Shown here: positions 1 through 5,184 of the stretch, one piece after another
Layout of the letters: every line of letters begins with the position of its first letter
Position numbering within the stretch: the first letter of the stretch is position 1
NCBI GenBank assembly: GCA_020352595.1
Contig: CP070682.1
Location: 230,159 to 235,342, forward strand
Source of the DNA: a bacterium
Lineage (GTDB): Bacteria; BMS3Abin14
Length of the DNA stretch: 5,184 nucleotides
Reading direction: 5' to 3'
The notes under the pieces: generated by a model
What the model was told of the DNA's origin: nothing
Seen by the model: the letters and a program-made list of their open reading frames with translations, nothing else
The model's database searches: none
Position numbers and translations under genes: made by a program

Positions 1-762
1 ATGAACAGCAACGGCTGGCTCCTGGACCGGGCGGTTTCCGGGAGGATACGGGCGGCGGGGTTCGAGAGCGTCGGCATCAGCATCGACAGCCCCGACGCCC
101 GCGTCCACGACAGGTTCCGAAACATGGAGGGAAGCTTCGCGAGGGCAGTCAGCGCCCTGGACCATCTCCGGGACAGCGGCGTGAAAACCACGGTATCCTG
201 CGTTGTGAACAGGGACAACGTCCACCACTGGCGTTCGATGGTGGACCTGTGCCGGGACCACGGCGTGCGGACCCTTTACCTGCACAACTACAAGTGCTCG
301 GGGATGGGGATGGTCAACATGGGTGAACTGGACCTCGCCCCCGACCAGTGGGCCTCCTTCTACCAGGAAGCCCTCGCCGTCCGGGCCTCGCTGGCGGACC
401 TGAGCATCTCCTTCGATGACCCCATCATGGCGGCCCTTCCGGATTTCACCTCAGAGGGTGCGGTGAAAGGGAGCACCTGCGGAAAGCTCAGCCTCCACAT
501 CGGGCCGGACGGCAGCATCACACCCTGCGGTTTCATCCCCGTGTCCATCGGGCACATCCTCGAGGACGACTTCGACGAGGTGTGGTTCAACTCCCCCATC
601 CTCGCCAGGATGCGCTCCAAGACCCCGCAGGGCAAATGCGCGAGCTGCGCGAGCTTCACCGACTGCCTGGGGGGCTGCACTGCGCGGGCCTTCGCCATGA
701 CGGGGAGCTTCGACGCGCCCGATCCCCATTGCTGGGTGCCCGATGACACAGAGGAATCATGA
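1..762 (+). CDS. Radical SAM/SPASM domain protein, 5'-truncated by window edge (GeoRSP-type maturase candidate)
   Basis: This is the C-terminal 253 residues of a radical SAM enzyme with a SPASM domain, the architecture used by many enzymes that modify ribosomal peptides. The first codon is an ATG, but it is most likely an internal Met: residues 2-5 (NSNG) match the TNG-like strand inside the radical SAM barrel, and the CxxxCxxC SAM-cluster motif must lie upstream. Barrel-type segments follow (SIDSP at 27-31, HDRFR at 36-40). The SPASM domain has all seven cysteines: C160-x10-G-x4-C176, then C213-x2-C216-x5-C222-x3-C226-x17-C244, enough for two auxiliary 4Fe-4S clusters in SPASM enzymes. The adjacent SPASM-only gene suggests the GeoRSP radical SAM family; that family name is from memory and the substrate is unknown. 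The TGA stop at 760-762 overlaps a possible ATG at 759. Domain class is near certain; the subfamily is moderate. Confidence 0.9.
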   Translation: MNSNGWLLDRAVSGRIRAAGFESVGISIDSPDARVHDRFRNMEGSFARAVSALDHLRDSGVKTTVSCVVNRDNVHHWRSMVDLCRDHGVRTLYLHNYKCSGMGMVNMGELDLAPDQWASFYQEALAVRASLADLSISFDDPIMAALPDFTSEGAVKGSTCGKLSLHIGPDGSITPCGFIPVSIGHILEDDFDEVWFNSPILARMRSKTPQGKCASCASFTDCLGGCTARAFAMTGSFDAPDPHCWVPDDTEES

Positions 763-854
763 ATAGGGGACGTGGTGAGCGGGAAGGGAATGGGGGGCGG
801 GTGCGCCAGTGCCCCCTGGACCCTGTGGGAGCCGAGATCCGGGATCCGAGATGA
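759..854 (+). CDS. Possible 31-residue small ORF coupled to both neighbours (hypothetical)
   Basis: An ATG at 759 overlaps the stop of the radical SAM gene as ATGA. The frame stays open for 31 codons and ends in a TGA at 852-854 that overlaps the ATG at 851 of the SPASM-only gene, again as ATGA. GAGGA at 751-755 lies just upstream, with a short gap of three bases. The peptide is rich in Gly and Arg in its first half (MNRGRGEREG at 1-10), has one Cys at residue 18 followed by Pro, and is charged at its end. It matches no family I recognise. It could be a small precursor peptide, a coupling leader that carries ribosomes across the gap, or a chance open frame in GC-rich DNA. The stop-free run alone is weak evidence; the overlaps at both ends in one frame are what make it worth listing. 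Confidence 0.3.
   Translation: MNRGRGEREGNGGRVRQCPLDPVGAEIRDPR
836..849 (+). repeat. Short tandem heptamer just before the SPASM-only gene
   Basis: Two imperfect copies of a seven-base unit, GATCCGG then GATCCGA, lie directly before the ATG at 851. They occupy the place where a ribosome binding site would be expected, and only a weak GGGA (841-844, six bases before the ATG) is present. The repeat is short and may be chance. Confidence 0.3.
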
Positions 855-1738
855 ACAGGATGAGATTCGACATGCCGTGGCGCATTAACTGGCGGCTCGG
901 GGAGGGGACATCAGAGGAACTGGTGGACGCCGTCCGCCGCTGCCGTCCCCTGTCCGTCACGGTGCAGGTCAGCGGGGCCCATCATCTGGGTGCGCTTAAA
1001 CTCCCCTGGGAGGGCGTGTCCGTCACCGCCGTGCTGGAGGAATGGAGCCTTGGCGCAGGGAGCCTGCCCACTGAGGGCATCTCCCGATGGGAGTTCACCC
1101 TCGCCGAGCCCGGGCAGGCCGACGAGGTGGTCGCCGGCTCTTTCCTGGGCGTGCCGGCGCACCGGGCCTCCCACAGCTGGTCACCTTTGCGCGGACAGAT
1201 CCGCCACCTGCCAGGCCTCCTCGAGGCAGCGGCCCGCGCGGGTTGCGGCCTGACCTTGCCAAACAGACCCGCCGGTGTTATCACCACACTGGGCGCGGAT
1301 GCCTTCCCCGATCCCGGCGAACTGGACCATATGACCGTGGAGCTCATTCGCCGACAGGCCGGGCTTGTCCAGCCGCAGTGCCTGAGGGTCCATGACTTTA
1401 TCCTGGCCCGGGCCCTCGGCCTGGAGGGGACCGAGCCGCAGGGCTGCGAGGCCGCCAACGCCATCGCCTACATTGACGCAGAGGGGACGGTGTATCCCTG
1501 CGAGAGCCTCATGGTGCCGCTGGGGAGCCTGAAGGAGGACGATCCGGAGGCCATCTTCCGGTCTCCTGTCAGGGAGAGGATCCGGCGGGACGTGGAGGGC
1601 CTGCCCGGCCTGTGCGTCCCGTGCCCGGAACTCACCGCCTGCGTGGGCGGATGCCGGGGTGCCGTCTACCACCTCACGGGCCATTACGCGGCCCCGGACC
1701 CCTCCTGTCCCGGGAGGGCAGAGGAACACCATGGCTGA
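851..1738 (+). CDS. SPASM domain protein lacking the radical SAM cluster motif (GeoRSP system SPASM-type)
   Basis: A 295-residue protein whose C-terminal third is a complete SPASM domain: C199-x12-G212-x4-C217, then C255-x2-C258-x5-C264-x3-C268-x17-C286. The cysteine spacing from C255 onward is identical to that of the preceding gene, so the two are probably paralogues. The N-terminal 190 residues contain no CxxxCxxC motif, so this protein should not bind the SAM-cleaving cluster; it could still hold auxiliary Fe-S clusters. It probably acts as a partner or electron-transfer/substrate-binding subunit of the upstream enzyme (inference). This matches the 'GeoRSP system SPASM domain protein' concept as I remember it. 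The start is uncertain: ATG 851 is chosen because it gives a compact N-terminus (MNRMRFDMPW) and overlaps the stop of the small ORF; ATG 860 or GTG 809 (14 residues longer) are possible. The 3' end overlaps the next gene by 8 bases. Confidence 0.82.
   Translation: MNRMRFDMPWRINWRLGEGTSEELVDAVRRCRPLSVTVQVSGAHHLGALKLPWEGVSVTAVLEEWSLGAGSLPTEGISRWEFTLAEPGQADEVVAGSFLGVPAHRASHSWSPLRGQIRHLPGLLEAAARAGCGLTLPNRPAGVITTLGADAFPDPGELDHMTVELIRRQAGLVQPQCLRVHDFILARALGLEGTEPQGCEAANAIAYIDAEGTVYPCESLMVPLGSLKEDDPEAIFRSPVRERIRRDVEGLPGLCVPCPELTACVGGCRGAVYHLTGHYAAPDPSCPGRAEEHHG
1721..1725 (+). promoter_or_regulatory. Shine-Dalgarno site for the desulfurase gene
   Basis: GAGGA lies five bases before the ATG at 1731, inside the end of the SPASM-only gene. 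It fixes the desulfurase start at 1731 rather than at an in-frame upstream start near 1659, because the protein beginning at 1731 opens directly with the family's conserved N-terminal motif. Confidence 0.7.
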
Positions 1739-2897
1739 GAGGATCATCTACCTGAACAACGCCGCCACCAGCTGGCCCAAACCCGAGCCAGTCGTCAACC
1801 GGGTGCTCTGGGCGCTCAAAGAGCTCAACGCGACGCCCGGAAGGGGAGGCACCGCCGCAGCCAGCGAGAGGGTCCTTTTCGAGGCGAGGGAGGTGGTGGC
1901 CGGATTCATCGGGGCCGGCGACAGTTCCAGGGTCATCTTCACCTCCAACGCGACGGCTGCCCTCAACCTGGCCATATGCGGCCTGCTTCGTTCCGGCGAC
2001 CACGTCGTGACCACCTCCATGGACCACAATTCCGTGGCCCGCCCCCTCGCGAGGATGGAGGACACTGTGGGGATCGAGGTCAGCCGCGTCGGTGCCGACA
2101 GGGAAGGGAGCGTGACCGCCGACTCCATCCTCGACGCGGTGCGTCCCCACACCGCCCTCGTGATCCTGACCCACGCGTCCAACGTCACCGGCACCATCCA
2201 GCCGGTGGAGGAGGTAGGGCGCCGCCTCCGGGAACTCGAGGGGAAAAGGCCCCGACTCCTCGTGGACGCGGCCCAGTCCGCCGGCATCCTGCCCATTGAC
2301 GTCCGCGTCTCGGGCATCGACCTCCTCGCGGTGCCCGGCCACAAGGCTCTTTACGGTCCGGCGGGCACGGGTTTCCTCTACATCGCGGATGATCTCGTTC
2401 TCGATCCCCTCCTCGAGGGAGGGACCGGAGGCCGGTCGACGCTGCGCCGCCAGCCGGATCTTCTGCCGGAGCGTTACGAGAGCGGCACACCCAATCTGCC
2501 CGGCATCGCGGGTCTGGCGGAGGCCGTAAAGTACGTCTCGCGGACGGGCATCGACGGCATAAGGCGCCAGGAAAGTTCCCTTGCGGCCGCCGTCATGGAG
2601 GGACTCCAGGATCTGCCGGGTGTCACCCTCTATGGGCCGTGTGACCCTGAGCGGCAGGTGGCGGTCATTTCCTTCAGGGTGGACGGCCTGGACCCGGCGG
2701 AGGTCAGCGGTTTCCTGGAAGAGGTCGCGGGTGTCCAGGTGCGGGTGGGCCTTCACTGCTCACCCTTCTCCCACCAGACCATCGGCACCTATCCCGAGGG
2801 CACCGTGAGGGTCAGCCCCGGTCTTTTCAGCACCCAGGAGGACATACGCGCCCTCCTCGACGGGCTGCGGCAAATGCTGGGAATGAGGCGGAAATGA
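1731..2897 (+). CDS. Cysteine desulfurase family protein (class V aminotransferase fold, EF2568-like)
   Basis: A 388-residue PLP enzyme of the NifS/SufS superfamily, predicted to take sulfur from cysteine (or selenium from selenocysteine) as an enzyme-bound persulfide or perselenide in the cytoplasm. It opens with the family hallmark YLNNAATSWPKP (residues 7-18). Visible active-site residues are H99 (stacks on PLP), N151, D179 and Q182 in VDAAQSAG, the Schiff-base lysine K205 in PGHKALYGP, and the sulfur-accepting C343 in VGLHCSPFSHQTIG. The C343 context and the GTVRVSPG segment fit the EF2568-like subfamily (TIGR01977) rather than IscS. Members of that subfamily sit near selD and selenium-dependent molybdenum hydroxylase genes in some genomes. 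It overlaps the SPASM gene by 8 bases and the DUF3343 gene by ATGA, so it is probably translated with both. Sulfur versus selenium as the natural cargo cannot be decided from sequence. Confidence 0.93.
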   Translation: MAERIIYLNNAATSWPKPEPVVNRVLWALKELNATPGRGGTAAASERVLFEAREVVAGFIGAGDSSRVIFTSNATAALNLAICGLLRSGDHVVTTSMDHNSVARPLARMEDTVGIEVSRVGADREGSVTADSILDAVRPHTALVILTHASNVTGTIQPVEEVGRRLRELEGKRPRLLVDAAQSAGILPIDVRVSGIDLLAVPGHKALYGPAGTGFLYIADDLVLDPLLEGGTGGRSTLRRQPDLLPERYESGTPNLPGIAGLAEAVKYVSRTGIDGIRRQESSLAAAVMEGLQDLPGVTLYGPCDPERQVAVISFRVDGLDPAEVSGFLEEVAGVQVRVGLHCSPFSHQTIGTYPEGTVRVSPGLFSTQEDIRALLDGLRQMLGMRRK

Positions 2898-3163
2898 CCC
2901 TCGACGTGGTCCTGGTCTTTCCCACCACGCACCTGACGCTAAGGGCCGAGAGATCCCTCAGGGAGGCGGGCATCGGCCACAGGACCGTCATGAAGCCGAG
3001 GAAGATCTCCAGCGACTGCGGGCTGGCCATCCGCATCGCCGGTTCCGACCTCCAACGGTGCAGGGAACTGCTTCTGGCCGGCAACGTCCTGCCGGCGGGT
3101 TTCTATCGCGAGGCCGGCGGCCAGTGGGACGTCGTCGCGAGGGTGGGGGACGAGCAGGGATGA
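2894..3163 (+). CDS. DUF3343 family putative sulfur/selenium carrier protein
   Basis: A small soluble protein of 89 residues with the DUF3343 (Pfam 'putative Se/S carrier') pattern. It has a hydrophobic N-terminal strand (VVLVF, 5-9), a T-H-L-T/AERSLREAGI helix region (12-27), and the family signature KPRKISSDCGLAIRI (34-48), whose single cysteine C42 is the likely persulfide or perselenide carrier. No other cysteine is present. The start ATG forms an ATGA overlap with the desulfurase stop and follows GAGG at 2885-2888. The stop TGA overlaps the RibF start. Pairing of a DUF3343 gene with an EF2568-like desulfurase is a recurring arrangement, so it probably receives the chalcogen from C343 of the upstream enzyme (inference). 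Its acceptor is unknown. No membrane segment or signal peptide is seen. Confidence 0.85.
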   Translation: MTLDVVLVFPTTHLTLRAERSLREAGIGHRTVMKPRKISSDCGLAIRIAGSDLQRCRELLLAGNVLPAGFYREAGGQWDVVARVGDEQG

Positions 3164-4104
3164 GGGTCTTCACGGGACGATCCGTCCTGCCGGCGCCGCG
3201 GGAGGGAACCGTCCTGGCGGTGGGCAACTTCGACGGAGTCCACCTGGGCCACCAGAGTGTTTTCGAGAGTGCCGTCAGGGCCGCGCGGGAAAGGGGGGCA
3301 CCGGCTGTCATCCTGACCTTCTCGGCCCACCCCCTCGCCGCGCTGAGCCCCGAGCGGGCCCCGGCTCCCATAATGGCCGTTAGCGACCGCCTGCGCATCG
3401 CGGAGTCCTTCGGTTTCGACGTCGCCCTCGTTCTGGATTTCGACGACCAGCTGGCCGCCATGTCCCCGGAAGCCTTCACCCGGAGCCTCCTGGTGGACCG
3501 CCTCGGCGTCGTGGAAGTGGTGGCCGGCGAGGCCTGGCGCTTCGGGAAGGGCCGGAAGGGGGACATGGCGCTGCTGGAGCGGCTCGGGAGCAGGCTGGGG
3601 TTCGACGTGCGCAGCGTACCCCCTGTCATGAGCGGCGGCCTCGCGGTGAGCAGCACCCGTGTCAGGGAAGCCATCGCGGCGGGTGATGTCACCGCGGCGG
3701 GGACGCTGCTGGGAAGGCCCCACTTCGTGAGGGGCGAGGTCATCCGGGGGGAGGGGCGCGGCCGGGGCCTCGGCTTCCCCACCGTCAACCTCCATTGCGG
3801 AGACCTCCTTCTGCCGGCCGACGGCGTCTACGCCTGCGGATACCTGACCGGGGAGAACTCAGGTCCCTCCGCCGTCAATATCGGGCCGGCACCCACCTTC
3901 CACAAGGAATTCCAGGGCCTGGAGGCGCACCTCATGGACTGGGACGGCGAGCTGTACGGCAATACGGTGACCATCGCGTTCATCCGGCGCCTGCGTGCGA
4001 GCATCGCCTTCCCGGATGCCGCGAAACTGGCCGAACAGATCGCCGCCGACGTCAGATCCACCCGGACGATCTTCAGGCCCGATCTGATGGCCGGCATTCC
4101 ATGA
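3160..4104 (+). CDS. ribF: Bifunctional riboflavin kinase/FAD synthetase
   Basis: RibF phosphorylates riboflavin to FMN and adenylates FMN to FAD in the cytoplasm. The 314-residue length is typical. The N-terminal FAD synthetase domain shows GNFDGVHLGH (22-31) with the HxGH nucleotide-binding motif, TFSAHPLA, RFGKGRKGD (127-135), and SSTRVR (164-169). The C-terminal flavokinase domain shows GEVIRGEGRGRGLGFPTVNL (192-211), DGVYA (221-225), NIGPAPTF (240-247), and E255 in LEAHLMDWDGELYG, the expected catalytic glutamate region. The start at 3160 is chosen because it begins just before the first conserved motif and forms an ATGA overlap with the DUF3343 stop; the upstream in-frame extension to 3058 is only read-through of that gene. 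A GGGGGA tract at 3145-3150 may serve as ribosome site. It may be a housekeeping gene carried on this transcript; whether the flavin supply matters to the upstream radical SAM enzyme is unknown. Confidence 0.96.
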   Translation: MRVFTGRSVLPAPREGTVLAVGNFDGVHLGHQSVFESAVRAARERGAPAVILTFSAHPLAALSPERAPAPIMAVSDRLRIAESFGFDVALVLDFDDQLAAMSPEAFTRSLLVDRLGVVEVVAGEAWRFGKGRKGDMALLERLGSRLGFDVRSVPPVMSGGLAVSSTRVREAIAAGDVTAAGTLLGRPHFVRGEVIRGEGRGRGLGFPTVNLHCGDLLLPADGVYACGYLTGENSGPSAVNIGPAPTFHKEFQGLEAHLMDWDGELYGNTVTIAFIRRLRASIAFPDAAKLAEQIAADVRSTRTIFRPDLMAGIP

Positions 4105-5184
4105 GAGCTCCGGGTGGCCAGAGGGTCCAAGTGCTCACCCCCGGGAAACCAGGCCTGCCAGGCTGGATCCTTCCCGCCCTCGCAGCGCTCATCGTCTTCG
4201 CCGGCACCGTGACCCACCGGTTCGTCTGGGACGACAGGCACATCATCCAGCACACCCGGCAGGTGGTCCGGGACAGGGGGCCGGCAGCGCTGGCCCTCGT
4301 GACCTTCACCGAGCGCCCGGGGGAGAGGCCCGAATCCTCCGGATATTTCCGGCCCGTCTCCCTGGTGAGCATGTGGGTCAACGATCCGGTGGGGGAGGCA
4401 TCGCCCCTCCCGTACCATCTGGTCAACGTCCTGATCCACGCCGTCAACAGCGTTCTGGTCTTCTTTTTTCTCAGGCTCGTGATCCCCGGCGGTCACGGGG
4501 CACTGGCCGGCAGCGCCCTCTTCGCCGTCCATCCGGTCCACGCCGAGTCGGTGGCCTGGGTTTCCGGGCGCACCGACCTGCTGGCCGCTCTCTTCCTGCT
4601 GTCGGCGGTCGTTCTCTGGTTGCGACACGCCGGCCGGGCGCCCACCCGGAAACTGTGGCCGTATGCCGCGGGCATGGCGGCCTTTGCCATGGCCTGCCTC
4701 GCCAAGGAGACTTCCTTTCTCCTCCCGGGGGTGGCCCTGCTCTGGGTCCTCCTGTCAGGCCGCTCCCCGGGCGAGGCGACGGACACCCCTGCCGTCGGCG
4801 ACATGCGGTGGATACCGGGATGGTTCGCGGTCCTCGGCATCGTGCTCCTGGTCAGGTCGTCTTTCCTGGGCATCGGCGTCGGACCGGGTTGGTCGACACA
4901 GAACCTCTGGTCATGGAGCGGCGCCATCGACCTGGCCGGGACGGTGGCGGGAAACCTCCTGACCTACCTTCGGTTCCTCTTGCTCCCCTGGCCCCTGGCC
5001 GTCTACTATCCGCCGGGGCAGCCCGGCGTGACCGCCACGACCGTGGTGGCGGCCGCCGCCTTTCTGGCCCTGTGTCTCGGCCTCTCGGGAAGGCGTCACC
5101 GCCGCATGGGTCTCCTGGGGCTGGTCTGGACCCTGGGGTTCCTCGCACCGGTGTCCGGAGTGGCGAACCTCGGGCTGTCCGCCG
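4101..5184 (+). CDS. Multi-pass membrane protein, GT-C/TMTC-like glycosyltransferase N-terminus, 3'-truncated by window edge
   Basis: An open frame of at least 361 residues begins with an ATGA overlap to the ribF stop and has no in-frame stop before the window end. It resembles bacterial GT-C type proteins of the TMTC/O-mannosyltransferase-like group. A first membrane segment (about 22-38) is followed by the WDD motif (43-45), with the acidic pair typical of GT-C catalytic loops. Then come YFRPVS (82-87), HLVNVLIH (106-113), HPVHAESVAWVSGRTDLLA (144-162), LAKETSFLLP (200-209) and YLRFLLLPWPL (289-299). About ten hydrophobic segments are visible, some of them short. Such proteins act at the cytoplasmic membrane, using lipid-linked sugars in characterised relatives. 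Many bacterial members carry C-terminal TPR repeats, which would lie beyond the window. No clear ribosome site precedes the start, so translation may depend on coupling to ribF. The acceptor and sugar cannot be inferred. Confidence 0.8.
   Translation, partial: MRAPGGQRVQVLTPGKPGLPGWILPALAALIVFAGTVTHRFVWDDRHIIQHTRQVVRDRGPAALALVTFTERPGERPESSGYFRPVSLVSMWVNDPVGEASPLPYHLVNVLIHAVNSVLVFFFLRLVIPGGHGALAGSALFAVHPVHAESVAWVSGRTDLLAALFLLSAVVLWLRHAGRAPTRKLWPYAAGMAAFAMACLAKETSFLLPGVALLWVLLSGRSPGEATDTPAVGDMRWIPGWFAVLGIVLLVRSSFLGIGVGPGWSTQNLWSWSGAIDLAGTVAGNLLTYLRFLLLPWPLAVYYPPGQPGVTATTVVAAAAFLALCLGLSGRRHRRMGLLGLVWTLGFLAPVSGVANLGLSA

Larger units (their letters stand above)
1..5184 (+). other. Translationally coupled operon (open at both ends)
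   Basis: All credible genes are on the + strand. Junctions are ATGA at 2894, 3160 and 4101, an 8-base overlap at 1731-1738, and, if the small ORF is real, ATGA at 759 and 851. No promoter or terminator is seen inside the window, and there is no non-coding stretch over 100 bases. This supports one transcript covering maturase, SPASM partner, desulfurase, carrier, ribF and the membrane protein. Confidence 0.8.

Noticed and set aside
1..762. Taking the ATG at position 1 as the true start of the radical SAM gene
   Set aside because: The protein would begin in the middle of the radical SAM barrel without its CxxxCxxC motif; the window edge is a simpler explanation than a natural truncation.
809..850. 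GTG start giving 14 more residues on the SPASM-only protein
   Set aside because: The extra residues (Pro/Gly/Ser/Arg-rich) look non-conserved and the ribosome site is poor; ATG 851 preferred, though this is not decisive.
1659..1730. Upstream in-frame start extending the desulfurase by 24 residues
   Set aside because: The extension is an out-of-frame reading of the SPASM gene's end, with no family similarity; the ATG at 1731 has a good ribosome site and opens onto the conserved motif.
1674..2756. Long antisense open frame (360 codons) opposite the desulfurase gene
   Set aside because: It lies wholly opposite a gene with intact catalytic motifs; its translation is low-complexity Gly/Arg/His/Val-rich with no domain. 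Long antisense frames are expected in GC-rich coding DNA.
3058..3159. Upstream start extending RibF by 34 residues
   Set aside because: The extension overlaps the DUF3343 gene and is Arg/Gly-rich; ATG 3160 gives the normal family length and an ATGA junction.
2988..3795. Antisense frames opposite the DUF3343 and ribF genes
   Set aside because: Translations are Arg/Pro/Ser-rich or Gly/His-rich with no recognisable motif, and they overlap well-supported + strand genes.
4461..4470. T-rich run that might mark a transcription terminator
   Set aside because: There is no GC-rich hairpin directly before it, and it encodes Val-Phe-Phe-Phe-Leu inside a membrane segment.
3828..4628. Antisense frame spanning the ribF/membrane-protein junction
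   Set aside because: It crosses two coupled + strand genes and gives no domain-like sequence; a GC-content shadow.

Overview
The window is one gene-dense, GC-rich stretch in which every credible gene lies on the + strand and each overlaps or nearly abuts the next. It reads as the interior of one polycistronic operon that runs off both ends. No RNA genes, mobile elements, CRISPR arrays, promoters or terminators are visible. The gene set is a radical SAM/SPASM maturase next to a SPASM-only protein, a cysteine desulfurase of the EF2568-like type, and a DUF3343 putative Se/S carrier. Together with the frequent AGG arginine codons at high GC, this suggests an anaerobic bacterium, perhaps a Geobacter-related (Desulfuromonadota/Desulfobacterota) lineage or another anaerobe such as a Synergistota-like one. 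The taxonomic call is inference and weak.

Layout. 1-762 is the C-terminal part of a radical SAM/SPASM protein whose cluster-binding N-terminus lies before the window. 763-850 is the only gap between confident genes. It is spanned by a possible 31-codon ORF (759-854) that shares an ATGA start/stop overlap with the gene on each side. 851-1738 encodes a SPASM-domain protein with all seven SPASM cysteines but no radical SAM CxxxCxxC motif. 1731-2897 encodes a PLP-dependent cysteine desulfurase-like enzyme. 2894-3163 encodes a DUF3343 putative sulfur/selenium carrier. 3160-4104 encodes the bifunctional riboflavin kinase/FAD synthetase RibF. 4101 to the window end encodes the N-terminal part of a multi-pass membrane protein of the GT-C/TMTC-like type, which often carries C-terminal TPR repeats.

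How the genes may work together. The first two proteins match what I recall of the 'GeoRSP' arrangement: a radical SAM/SPASM protein beside a SPASM-only partner, usually with a PqqD-like peptide chaperone, proposed to modify an unknown peptide. The next two genes look like a sulfur- or selenium-mobilising pair. Tight coupling suggests the persulfide/perselenide chemistry and the radical SAM step are co-expressed, but no direct functional link is visible in the sequence. RibF and the membrane glycosyltransferase-like gene may simply share the transcript. The most interesting part is the 1-3163 block: a radical SAM/SPASM pair, a possible small coupled ORF, and a sulfur/selenium delivery module.
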